In this document: piece by piece, positions 1-5,137 of the stretch
Position numbering within the stretch: the stretch's first letter is position 1
Layout of the letters: each line of letters begins with the position of its first letter
Assembly (NCBI GenBank): GCA_041487355.1
Contig: JBGPND010000257.1
Span: 1 to 6,566, forward strand
Reading direction: 5' to 3'
DNA length: 6,566 nucleotides
DNA from: JAMXLO01 sp041487355
Lineage (GTDB): Bacteria > Pseudomonadota > Alphaproteobacteria > Acetobacterales > Acetobacteraceae
Notes under the pieces: model-generated
Told to the model about the DNA's origin: nothing
The model's database searches: none
Seen by the model: the letters and a program-made list of their open reading frames with translations, nothing else
Translations under genes and position numbers: made by a program

Positions 1-113
1 TCGTCGACTTCCTGGAACACCTCGCGCGCGGCGGCGAAGGCGGCGGCGAGGTCGCGTCCCATGCCGACGGCCTGGCTGCCCTGGCCCGGGAAGATGAAGG
101 CGTGAACCGGCAT
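1..113 (-). CDS. fabD: Malonyl-CoA:ACP transacylase, N-terminal fragment
   Basis: Reading from the ATG at 111-113 toward position 1 gives about 37 residues beginning MPVHAFIFPGQGSQAVGMG, followed by an Ala-rich helix ending in REVFQEVD. The FPGQGSQ-x-GMG segment is the hallmark start of FabD, which moves malonyl groups from CoA to acyl carrier protein in cytoplasmic fatty acid synthesis. The catalytic Ser (GHSLG) and His lie outside the window. A GGGAG stretch about nine bases upstream of the ATG fits a ribosome binding site. The gene is divergent from the r-protein operon further right, with accessory genes in between. The family is clear from the motif; only the length and integrity of the rest are unknown. 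Confidence 0.93.
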   Translation of the reverse strand, partial: MPVHAFIFPGQGSQAVGMGRDLAAAFAAAREVFQEVD

Positions 114-145
114 GGAGGCGGGCTCCCGAGAGGGGATGGCGCGGC

Positions 146-174
146 GGGGTAGCTGCGGCTCACGGGGCTGTCAA
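146..174 (-). promoter_or_regulatory. Candidate fabD promoter
   Basis: On the minus strand there is a perfect -35 hexamer TTGACA (174 to 169), a 17-base spacer and a weak -10, TACCCC (151 to 146), about 33 bases before the fabD ATG. The -35 and the spacing are good; the -10 matches the consensus only in its first two bases, so this is a candidate only. Confidence 0.4.
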
Positions 175-250
175 TGGAGACGGGCAGTCCGGCAGAAAGG
201 CGCGGCCACGCCCGTTAAGGGCATGGCAACCGACATCGCCGCAATTTCTC

Positions 251-278
251 CCTCTCCCGCGCCGGAGCGCGGGGGAGG
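251..278. repeat. GC-rich palindromic repeat, copy 1 (REP-like)
   Basis: The arms CCTCTCCCGCGC (251-262) and GCGCGGGGGAGG (267-278) pair over 12 positions with one G-T wobble around a CGGA loop, followed by a further GGGGAGGGGG run at 282-291. The same arm core recurs at 639-672 on the other side of the DUF559 gene. Such CTCCC/GGGAG palindromes are widespread dispersed repeats in proteobacteria. No T-tract follows, so it is not a classic terminator. Confidence 0.7.
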
Positions 279-292
279 ATCGGGGAGGGGGT

Positions 293-823
293 TTGCTGGC
301 AACGCACACCATCAGCACCGCCCGCAGCCTTCGCTGCTCTGCTACCGATGCGGAACAACGTCTATGGTCACGACTGCGCCGCCATGGCATCGGCTGGCAT
401 TTTCGCCGCCGGCATCCAGTGGCGCCCTATGTGCTCGACTTCGCCTGTCCACGGCTTCGCATCGCCGTTGAGGCCGACGGCGGACAGCACGCGGTTCCTG
501 GCGAACATGCCAGGCGGGACGCTTTCCCGAGGCGCAATGGTTGGCTCGTACTGCGCATCTGGAACAACGAGATCCTCAGCAACACGGATGGCGTCATTTT
601 GACGATCCAGGATGTGTGCGCGGCGCGTGCTGGAGCCGGCCCCCTCCCCCGCGCTAGCGCGGGGGAGGGGGCGTGGCAGTGCGGTCCGTGTGCACCAATG
701 AGACTGCGTGAGACTGCGATCTTTCAGGACGTCCGCGCGCCCCGCTCCATATCGGCGATGATCCGCCTTGCCGCCGCGGCTGGATCGTCGGACTTGGTGA
801 TCGGCCGTCCCACCACCAGGTAG
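293..823 (+). CDS. DUF559 (Vsr-like) endonuclease domain protein
   Basis: Residues about 8-108 match the DUF559 pattern: SATDAEQRLWSRLR (about 16-29), HPVAPYVLDF with Asp49, IAVEADGGQH (57-66) with Glu60, Asp62 and His66, and GWLVLRIWNNEIL (83-95). DUF559 proteins have a compact PD-(D/E)XK/Vsr-like fold and are thought to cut DNA; their biological role is poorly known. The only start in reach is TTG at 293, just after a purine-rich GGGGAGGGGG run. The recognisable domain ends near position 616. The remaining 70 or so codons read through palindrome copy 2 (the stretch PLPRASAGEG) and then antisense through the last 100 bases of pyrF, so this tail is probably not a native part of the family and the original stop may have been lost. 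Whether the protein is made is unknown; the domain call itself is firm. Confidence 0.7.
   Translation: MLATHTISTARSLRCSATDAEQRLWSRLRRHGIGWHFRRRHPVAPYVLDFACPRLRIAVEADGGQHAVPGEHARRDAFPRRNGWLVLRIWNNEILSNTDGVILTIQDVCAARAGAGPLPRASAGEGAWQCGPCAPMRLRETAIFQDVRAPRSISAMIRLAAAAGSSDLVIGRPTTR
639..672. repeat. Perfect 34-bp GC-rich palindrome, copy 2
   Basis: A perfect inverted repeat of 17 bases per arm, centred between 655 and 656 on GCGCTAGCGC, with arms of the type GCCCCCTCCCCCGCGCT. It shares its core with the palindrome at 251-278. It lies inside the 3' extension of the DUF559 reading frame and 52 bases beyond the pyrF stop codon. It could shape the pyrF mRNA end as a hairpin, but no T-run follows on either strand. 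Confidence 0.8.
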
Positions 824-1479
824 TCCGCCCCGCGCGCGATCGCCTGCGCGGGTGTGGCGTGCCGCTTGTGATCGTCCACCGACCCGCCCGGCTCGCGAAT
901 CCCCGGCGTGGCGATCAGCAGATGTTCGGCACCGGCCAGTCTGCGCATCTCGTCCGGGTTGTCGTCGGCCGAGGCGATGACGCCGTCGCAGCCGCATTCC
1001 ACTGCCTGCCGCATCCGCAGCCTGATCAGCTCTCGCACGGACAACGCATAGCCCATCTCCCGCAGCGCCTTGTCGTCGAGGCTGGTCAGCGCGCTGATGG
1101 CGAAGATTTTCGTGCGCGCGGAGCCCGCCTTGCCCGCGACCGCGGCCCGCATGATCTCCGGGTCGCCGTGCACCGTGACGAACGTCACGCCGCGCTCGAC
1201 TGCCCGGGCGACGCCTTGCTTCACGGTCTCGCCGATGTCGAACATCTTCGCATCGAGAAAGACGCGTTTGCCTTGCCCGATCAGGCTGTCGATGAACCGC
1301 TCGGCCCCCGGCGCGTACAGCAGCCAGAGTCCGATCTTGTAGAACGACACGATGCCGTCGAGTCGTCTGGCGAGGCCTTCCGCCGCCGCGATGCTCGGCA
1401 CGTCGAGCGCCACGATCAGGCGTTCGGACATCGACCGCGGGATGTCGCGCGTTGCTGCAGAGGACAGACCGTCCGACAT
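724..1479 (-). CDS. pyrF: Orotidine 5'-phosphate decarboxylase
   Basis: This 251-residue protein carries out the last step of UMP synthesis, decarboxylating OMP in the cytoplasm. Visible family motifs are LIVALDVP with Asp26, SFYKIG with Lys48, the catalytic block DAKMFDIGETV (Asp76, Lys78, Asp81), and the phosphate-binding pieces ATPGIR (190-195) and DYLVVGRPIT (219-228). These are the expected group I PyrF residues. I chose the ATG at 1477-1479 because AGGAG sits six bases upstream; Met17 (1429-1431) starts nearer the usual family N-terminus but has no ribosome binding site. The last 100 bases overlap, antisense, the read-through tail of the DUF559 frame. Its divergent neighbour is a toxin-antitoxin pair, so the pyrF promoter must lie within 1480-1620. 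Confidence 0.95.
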   Translation of the reverse strand: MSDGLSSAATRDIPRSMSERLIVALDVPSIAAAEGLARRLDGIVSFYKIGLWLLYAPGAERFIDSLIGQGKRVFLDAKMFDIGETVKQGVARAVERGVTFVTVHGDPEIMRAAVAGKAGSARTKIFAISALTSLDDKALREMGYALSVRELIRLRMRQAVECGCDGVIASADDNPDEMRRLAGAEHLLIATPGIREPGGSVDDHKRHATPAQAIARGADYLVVGRPITKSDDPAAAARRIIADMERGARTS

Positions 1480-1562
1480 TCTGTTCTCCTATCGCCTCAC
1501 GGAGTCGATCACGGTGCCCGGGCCTGCTGTGGCTCGCGTGTCGACCTATGGCAAGCGAAAGC

Positions 1563-1611
1563 TTGAACCGATCTCCCAACGGCGCCATGGTAAGGCATAA
1601 CATACCTTACC
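1563..1611 (+). promoter_or_regulatory. Candidate promoter and operator of the AbrB/PIN pair
   Basis: TTGAAC (1563-1568), a 17-base spacer and CATGGT (1586-1591) form a possible promoter, good at -35 and weak at -10. Overlapping the -10 and start region is a perfect inverted repeat, GGTAAGG (1589-1595) and CCTTACC (1605-1611), separated by the AT-rich CATAACATA. AbrB-type antitoxins usually bind such a repeat to repress their own operon. It lies 9 bases before the antitoxin start and in the divergent gap shared with pyrF. Confidence 0.5.
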
Positions 1612-1620
1612 GGATAGCCC

Positions 1621-1869
1621 ATGGCTCTGGAATTGACCGTCACCGCCAAGGGGCAGGTGACATTGCGGCAAGCCGTGCTCGACCACCTTGGCGTCAAGCC
1701 AGGCGACAAGGTCGGCGTGTCGCTGCTACCGGACGGCAGGGTGGAACTTGCTCCGACATCGGCCGGTCACGACCTGAGCAGCGTGCGGGGAGCATTGCGC
1801 CGCGAAGGGCAGCGGCCGGTGTCGTTGCGGGAAATGCAGGACGCGATCGGAGCCGGTCGCCGCCGGTGA
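1621..1869 (+). CDS. AbrB/MazE-type antitoxin (VapB-like)
   Basis: An 82-residue protein. Residues 4-45 (LTVTAKGQVTLRQAVLDHLG, then VKPGDKVGVSLLPDGRVEL) are a textbook swapped-hairpin AbrB DNA-binding domain, which dimerises on its operator. Residues 50-82 form a charged, probably flexible tail (DLSSVRGALRREGQ and SLREMQDAIGAG) of the kind that wraps the partner toxin and blocks its active site. The ATG at 1621 is preceded only by a weak GGA. The stop TGA overlaps the start of the downstream PIN gene, so the two are translated together. The family is secure; the specific symbol is not assigned because many vapB paralogues exist. Confidence 0.9.
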   Translation: MALELTVTAKGQVTLRQAVLDHLGVKPGDKVGVSLLPDGRVELAPTSAGHDLSSVRGALRREGQRPVSLREMQDAIGAGRRR

Positions 1870-2273
1870 GCATCGCCGTCGATACCAACGTCCTCGTTCG
1901 CTACCTCACCTGGGACGACGCGGCACAGGCGGAAGCGGCAGCCACGGCCATTGAGGCCGCCGACACCGTGGCGGTTTCCACAATCGTGCTGTGCGAACTG
2001 GCCTGGATGCTCAAGCGGGCCTACCGCTACAGGAGCCAGGAGATCGCGAAGGCAATCCAGCAGATCGTCGAGAGCCGCAATGTGGCAGTGGATCGGCCGG
2101 CTGCCGAAGCCGGACTTCGCATGCTCCGGCGCGGTGGCGATTTCGCCGACGGCGTCATCCAGTCTGACGCAAGCCGAGCCCGGTGCCGCCACATCGTCAC
2201 TTTCGACCAGGACTTCGCCCGGCTGATTGATCCCGGGCACGGCGTCCTGCTGGGAACCGGGCCGAAGGACTAA
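1866..2273 (+). CDS. PIN-domain ribonuclease toxin (VapC-like)
   Basis: A 135-residue PIN protein read from GTG at 1866-1868, overlapping the antitoxin stop by four bases (GTGA). The acidic quartet is intact: Asp6 in AVDTNVLVRYL, Glu44 in VLCELAWML, Asp95 in DFADGVI, and Asp114/Asp116 in VTFDQDFARL. PIN toxins are Mg-dependent RNases that cut tRNA or rRNA when the antitoxin is degraded; the target here cannot be told from the sequence. The frame is open well upstream to 1452, but that part overlaps the antitoxin and has no family resemblance, so the GTG start is preferred. All key residues are present, so the toxin should be active. Confidence 0.92.
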   Translation: MSIAVDTNVLVRYLTWDDAAQAEAAATAIEAADTVAVSTIVLCELAWMLKRAYRYRSQEIAKAIQQIVESRNVAVDRPAAEAGLRMLRRGGDFADGVIQSDASRARCRHIVTFDQDFARLIDPGHGVLLGTGPKD

Positions 2274-2374
2274 CGACCTGTCGTCGTCGCGCGTGTTGCG
2301 CCCACCCCCGATCCGTGCTTTACGCCCCGCCTTCCCTGCCGGGCGGCGACGGCATCGTCCCCGGCTATGCCCGG

Positions 2375-2446
2375 CACCCCATGGTGGGGTGAAGGAAACC
2401 CCGGTCGAGTGCCCGGGGCACGTCGCGGGCCATCAGCCAGAGGGAG
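2375..2446 (+). promoter_or_regulatory. Hairpin-rich rpsF leader, candidate S6:S18 control site, with RBS
   Basis: The 179-base gap before rpsF holds several hairpins: CACCCCA/TGGGGTG (2375-2391, loop TGG), CCCCGG/CCGGGG (2399-2418), and an alternative GTGCC/GGCAC (2409-2421, loop CGG), the last two mutually exclusive. They are followed by a strong AGGGAG ribosome binding site (2441-2446), six bases from the ATG. Known S6:S18 leader motifs occur just here in many bacteria and let the protein pair repress its own operon. The match to that motif is inferred from position and structure, not shown. Confidence 0.4.
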
Positions 2447-2452
2447 CACATC

Positions 2453-2917
2453 ATGCCGCTCTACGAATGCGTGCTGATCGCACGTAACGACGTCACGCAG
2501 CAGCAGGTCGAAGGCATCGCCGACAACATCGCCAGCCAGCTCGAACCCGAGGGCGGCGCGGTGAAGAAGCGCGAATACTGGGGCCTGCGCGGCCTGGCCT
2601 ATCGGATCAAGAAGAACCGCAAGGGCCACTACATGCTGCTCGGCCTCGACGCCAAGCCGGCCTTCGTCACCGAGATGGAGCGCCAGCTCAGCCTGAACGA
2701 GGACATCCTGCGCTTCATGACCGTCCGCGTGGAGGAGATCGAGGAAGCCCCCTCGGCCATCCTGTCGCGCAAGTCCGACGAGCGGGAGCGCAGCTTCCGC
2801 GGGCCGAAGCCAGCCGGGCGGTTCGAGAGCGGCCGCCGCCGCAGCTTCGACGATCGCGAGGAGTTTCGGGCGCGCGACGAGTTCCGCGAGGAAGTACGCG
2901 TGGACGCCGAGGAGTAA
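2453..2917 (+). CDS. rpsF: 30S ribosomal protein S6
   Basis: A 154-residue protein. Residues 1-96 carry the S6 fold: MPLYECVLIARNDVTQQQVE, then VKKREYWGLRGLAYRIKKNRKGHY and LRFMTVRVEEIEE. S6 binds the 30S platform as a heterodimer with S18, encoded next door. Residues about 97-154 form a long tail rich in Arg, Glu, Asp and Phe, likely disordered; E. coli S6 also has a C-terminal tail, but this one is longer and more arginine-rich, as is usual in alphaproteobacteria. The ATG at 2453 is supported by AGGGAG six bases upstream. The gene is followed after six bases by rpsR, whose ribosome binding site lies inside the rpsF end. Confidence 0.97.
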   Translation: MPLYECVLIARNDVTQQQVEGIADNIASQLEPEGGAVKKREYWGLRGLAYRIKKNRKGHYMLLGLDAKPAFVTEMERQLSLNEDILRFMTVRVEEIEEAPSAILSRKSDERERSFRGPKPAGRFESGRRRSFDDREEFRARDEFREEVRVDAEE

Positions 2918-2923
2918 GCCGCC

Positions 2924-3199
2924 ATGTCAGAATCCTCCGAAGTCAACCCAGCCGCCCGCCGCGCCGCGGTCGGTGCCCGCCGGCCGTTCTACCGCCGCCG
3001 CAAGTCCTGCCCGTTCTCCGGCCCGAACGCGCCGAAGATCGACTACAAGGACGTGCGCCTGCTGTCCCGCTTCCTGTCGGAGCGCGGCAAGATCGTGCCC
3101 AGCCGCATCACCGCGGTCTCGGCCAAGAAACAGCGCGAGCTCGCGGTTGCCATCAAGCGCGCCCGCTTCCTCGCCCTGCTGCCCTACATCGTGAGCTGA
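2924..3199 (+). CDS. rpsR: 30S ribosomal protein S18
   Basis: A 91-residue protein with the diagnostic S18 stretches RRPFYRRRKSCPFSG (19-33), KIDYKDVRLLSRFLSERGKI (38-57) and PSRITAVSAKKQRELAVAIK (59-78), ending in RARFLALLPYIVS. S18 pairs with S6 on the 30S platform. Only one Cys is left in the CPFSG region, so this is a form without a zinc site. The ATG at 2924 is preceded by GAGGAG, which overlaps the rpsF stop region nine bases upstream. The first 18 residues are a family-variable, Ala/Arg-rich lead. The S6-S18-L9 order is the standard bacterial operon. Confidence 0.97.
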   Translation: MSESSEVNPAARRAAVGARRPFYRRRKSCPFSGPNAPKIDYKDVRLLSRFLSERGKIVPSRITAVSAKKQRELAVAIKRARFLALLPYIVS

Positions 3200-3210
3200 C
3201 GGAGCGCGCC

Positions 3211-3792
3211 ATGGCCGATGTGGAACTGATCCTGCTCCAGCGCGTGGAAAAGCTCGGGCAGATGGGCGACATGGTGAAGGTGAAGCCCGGCTTCGCCCGC
3301 AACTACCTGCTGCCGCAGAAGAAGGCGTTGCGTGCCAGCAAGGATAACCTGGCGCGCTTCGAGCAGGAGCGCGTGCAGCTCCAGGCGCAGAACCTGAAGC
3401 GGCGGGAGGAGGCGGAGCGGGTCGCCGAACGGGTCAGCGGATTGTCCGTCGTGATCATCCGCCAGGCGGGCGAGTCGGCCAGCCTGTATGGATCGGTGTC
3501 CGCCCGTGACATCGCCGATGCCACCACCGCGGCCGGGCTGACCGTGACCCGCTCGCAGGTGATGCTGGAGCATCCGATCAAGACCCTCGGCTTGGCGCGC
3601 GTTCGCGTGGCGCTGCACCCCGAGGTGTCGATCCCGGTCATCGTCAATGTCGCGCGCAGCCAGGAGGAGGCCGAGCGGCAGGCGCGCGGCGAGCGGGTCG
3701 GCGCGGAGGCGGAGGCCGAGGAAGAGGCCGCCCTGGATGCCGCCGCCATGTTCGACGCCGGCACGCCCCCGGAGGAGCAGCCGGAGGTCTGA
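3211..3792 (+). CDS. rplI: 50S ribosomal protein L9
   Basis: A 193-residue protein. The N-terminal rRNA-binding domain is unmistakable (VELILLQRVEKLGQMGDMVK, then VKPGFARNYLLPQKKALRA). It is followed by the long connecting helix (about 41-75, LARFEQERVQLQAQNLKRRE) and the C-terminal domain with LYGSVSARDIADA and HPIKTLGLARVRVALHPEV. L9 sits at the base of the L1 stalk and helps keep the reading frame. E. coli L9 has 149 residues; here residues about 151-193 add an acidic, Ala/Glu-rich tail. GGAG (3201-3204) lies six bases before the ATG, just after the rpsR stop. This is the last gene of the r-protein operon; no T-tract terminator follows. Confidence 0.97.
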   Translation: MADVELILLQRVEKLGQMGDMVKVKPGFARNYLLPQKKALRASKDNLARFEQERVQLQAQNLKRREEAERVAERVSGLSVVIIRQAGESASLYGSVSARDIADATTAAGLTVTRSQVMLEHPIKTLGLARVRVALHPEVSIPVIVNVARSQEEAERQARGERVGAEAEAEEEAALDAAAMFDAGTPPEEQPEV

Positions 3793-3800
3793 GTCTCCGC

Positions 3801-3829
3801 TGGACATCATGCCGGGTTCCGGCTATATG
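3801..3829 (+). promoter_or_regulatory. Promoter of the Xre-type antitoxin/RES operon
   Basis: TGGACA (3801-3806), a 17-base spacer and TATATG (3824-3829) give a good sigma70-like promoter that starts 9 bases after rplI ends. The -10 lies inside the left arm of the 33-bp palindrome at 3821-3853, so a protein bound there would block RNA polymerase. This allows the pair to be expressed independently of the r-protein operon. Confidence 0.6.
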
Positions 3830-3853
3830 CCCATCATTGATGGGCATATAGCC
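3821..3853. promoter_or_regulatory. Perfect 33-bp palindromic operator
   Basis: The arm GGCTATATGCCCATCA (3821-3836) is matched exactly by its reverse complement at 3838-3853 around a single central T. It covers the -10 box and ends directly before the AGGGAG ribosome binding site (3854-3859) of the antitoxin gene at 3867. Autoregulating Xre/MbcA/ParS-type antitoxins use inverted repeats placed like this; binding by this antitoxin is inferred. In RNA it would make a 16-bp hairpin and could also serve as the rplI mRNA end, though no T-tract follows. Confidence 0.8.
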
Positions 3854-3866
3854 AGGGAGCGGCGCC

Positions 3867-4259
3867 ATGATAGCCAATCGAGGCTTCAGCGAGGCCCCCG
3901 CCCGGTGGATGGAAGCGATCCGCGAGGGCCTTTCGGTTGATGTCGTCGACGACGTGCTCGCCGATGGCCGCCTGACAGCGGCGGAACTCGACCGCTTGGC
4001 TTTGCCGCGCAAGACCCTGGCCCATCGCCGCACCCTCGGCCGCCTGACGGCCGAACAGTCCGACCGGCTGGTGCGTGTTCTGCGGGTGATCGAGCAAGCG
4101 GAACTGGCTTTTGGTGACGTGGGGAAGGCCCGCATCTGGTTGCGCCGCCCCAGCGCGGTGCTCGCCGACCATGCCCCTCTGGACCTGCTGGATACGGACA
4201 TCGGCACGCGCCAGGTGGAAAGCCTGCTCGGCCGCATCGAGCACGGGATCGCTGCTTGA
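3867..4259 (+). CDS. Xre/MbcA/ParS-type antitoxin (DUF2384)
   Basis: A 130-residue protein. Residues about 22-72 are helical and fit the Xre-like DNA-binding part (SVDVVDDVLADGRLTAAELD, and TLAHRRTLGRLTAEQSDRL). Residues about 74-130 are the toxin-binding domain with its usual landmarks: FGDVGKARIWLRRPSAVL (82-99) and APLDLLDTDIGTRQVESLLG (103-122), ending RIEHGIAA. Such antitoxins neutralise RES-domain toxins and repress their own operon. AGGGAG seven bases before the ATG supports the start. The stop overlaps the RES gene by four bases. The 33-bp palindrome just upstream is the likely binding site. The toxin-binding domain is complete, so the antitoxin is probably functional. Confidence 0.93.
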   Translation: MIANRGFSEAPARWMEAIREGLSVDVVDDVLADGRLTAAELDRLALPRKTLAHRRTLGRLTAEQSDRLVRVLRVIEQAELAFGDVGKARIWLRRPSAVLADHAPLDLLDTDIGTRQVESLLGRIEHGIAA

Positions 4260-4708
4260 TCGAGGGTTGGCGGCTCTGCCGCCGGCCATACGCTGACTTG
4301 TCAGGTGAGGGCGCCAGGCTCTGGGGTGGACGCTGGAACTCGGCCGGCAACCCCGTGGTCTACCTGTCCGATCACCCCGCCCTCGCGATCCTGGAAGTGC
4401 GTGTGCATCTCGACCTGCCGCTAGAGCTGCTGCCAGACGACTATGTCCTGGTGCAGGTCCGGCTGCCCGACGAAGCGCCGTCTGTCGTCCGCGAGGCGCA
4501 ACCAGACCCGAGATCCGCCGGCGACGCATGGCTGCGCGCGGGGGACACGGCAACCCTGCGTGTGCCGTCCGTCCTGGTGCCATTCGCGCACAACCTGCTG
4601 CTCAATCCGCGCCACAAGCGCGCCGCCGACGCCGCGATCGTCAGCACCACCGTATTCCGCTTCGACCCGCGTCTCCGGGTCGGTCAGACCCCCGTGGCCA
4701 TCGGGTAG
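4256..4708 (+). CDS. RES-domain toxin (putative NAD+-degrading enzyme)
   Basis: A 150-residue protein from TTG at 4256-4258, overlapping the antitoxin stop (TTGA). The RES signature is spread over the protein: LWGGRWNSAGNPVVYLSDHP (22-41) with Arg26 and Tyr36, ALAILEVRVHL (42-52) with Glu47, and VPSVLVPFAHNLLLNPRH (103-120) with Ser105. Studied RES toxins such as MbcT cleave NAD+ with phosphate or water, draining the cell of NAD+; the Arg, Tyr, Glu and Ser named here align with residues reported as needed for activity. Length fits the family. No ATG lies near the overlap, so TTG is the likely start and may keep toxin output low relative to the antitoxin. Activity is inferred from the intact motifs. 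Confidence 0.92.
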   Translation: MIEGWRLCRRPYADLSGEGARLWGGRWNSAGNPVVYLSDHPALAILEVRVHLDLPLELLPDDYVLVQVRLPDEAPSVVREAQPDPRSAGDAWLRAGDTATLRVPSVLVPFAHNLLLNPRHKRAADAAIVSTTVFRFDPRLRVGQTPVAIG

Positions 4709-4713
4709 TCTTC

Positions 4714-4735
4714 CCGTGGTAGACTGGCACCACGG
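4714..4735 (+). promoter_or_regulatory. Operator/promoter of the MNT-HEPN operon (repeat unit copy 1)
   Basis: CCGTGGT (4714-4720) and ACCACGG (4729-4735) form a perfect 7-bp inverted repeat around an 8-base spacer. A -10-like TAGACT (4720-4725), preceded by TGG, lies inside it; a weak -35 TGGCCA is at 4695-4700 with a long 19-base spacing. It is 18 bases before an ATG at 4753. A diverged copy of the same layout is found at 5534-5593. Confidence 0.5.
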
Positions 4736-4770
4736 TACAGGCAGTGCCGCCGATGACCGTCAAGGAAATG
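4714..4770 (+). repeat. Direct repeat unit, copy 1 (operator plus gene start)
   Basis: The last 18 bases, ATGACCGTCAAGGAAATG (4753-4770), are identical to 5576-5593. The match extends upstream in diverged form: CCGTG...GACT...CACGGT, with CACGGT exactly 16 bases before the ATG in both copies. The unit therefore looks like one ancestral promoter, operator and 5' gene end (encoding MTVKEM) that was duplicated. The MNT-HEPN genes lie between the two copies. Confidence 0.75.
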
Positions 4771-4813
4771 CCCGGCGGGGCCTCGGCTTTGCCGGTTGCA
4801 GCGAGAGATCGCA

Positions 4814-5137
4814 ATGACGACGACACTGACAGACGACTCCGTGCTAGTCCGCTTCCGCAAGGCGCTGGATGAAGTTTACGGAACCCAGATCGAGCGCATG
4901 GTGCTGTTCGGCTCCCGCGCGCGTGGCGACGCACGGCCAGATTCCGACTACGACGTTGCTGTCTTCCTCAATGATCCCGGCGAGCTTTGGGACGAGCTCG
5001 GCAACCTGTCCCACATCACCACGGCCATCCTCAACGACACTGACGCGGTGATCTCGGCCAAGCCGTTTCCGGCGGGTGCGTACCGGGAGCTCTCGCCACT
5101 CATGCACGAGATACGCGCCGACGGGCTTGACCTGTGA
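4814..5137 (+). CDS. MNT-type nucleotidyltransferase domain antitoxin (MntA-like)
   Basis: A 107-residue small nucleotidyltransferase. The core motif LFGSRARGDARPDSDYDVAV (31-50) gives Gly33-Ser34 and the metal-binding pair Asp45/Asp47; the third acidic residue is probably Asp77 in NDTDAVIS. MntA-like proteins neutralise the neighbouring HEPN RNase by adding AMP units to it. I chose ATG 4814 because GAGAG lies seven bases upstream; an in-frame TTG at 4796 is possible. An ATG at 4753 in another frame (MTVKEM, then ALPVAARDRNDDD), placed right behind the operator, may be the ancestral start cut off by a one-base indel near 4815-4835. The downstream HEPN gene overlaps by four bases but is broken, so this antitoxin now appears to be an orphan. 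Confidence 0.88.
   Translation: MTTTLTDDSVLVRFRKALDEVYGTQIERMVLFGSRARGDARPDSDYDVAVFLNDPGELWDELGNLSHITTAILNDTDAVISAKPFPAGAYRELSPLMHEIRADGLDL

Noticed and set aside
639..672. Palindrome as a rho-independent terminator of pyrF
   Set aside because: The stem is strong but no T-tract follows on the minus strand, and a related palindrome before the DUF559 gene points to a dispersed repeat.
251..672. CRISPR-like pair of repeats
   Set aside because: There are only two palindromes, they are not identical, and the interval between them is coding; there are no regular spacers.
859..1566. Plus-strand open frame of 235 codons opposite pyrF
   Set aside because: It is the antisense shadow of pyrF, with His/Arg/Asp-rich low-information translation and no ribosome binding site.
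368..1603. Long minus-strand open frame of 411 codons
   Set aside because: It overlaps pyrF in another frame and is rich in Arg, Gly and Ala as expected of a GC-rich shadow; it shows no family motif, and pyrF with its SD and catalytic block explains the region.
1452..1865. Upstream extension of the PIN toxin frame
   Set aside because: The extra 138 codons overlap the AbrB antitoxin and its promoter region and look unlike protein; the GTG at 1866 gives the standard PIN N-terminus.
3184..3810. Minus-strand open frame of 208 codons opposite rplI
   Set aside because: It mirrors the whole of rplI, which is certain; composition is the Leu/His/Arg pattern of an antisense shadow.
3834..4583. Minus-strand open frame opposite the Xre-type antitoxin and RES genes
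   Set aside because: Both plus-strand genes have complete motifs and coupled starts; the minus frame has none.
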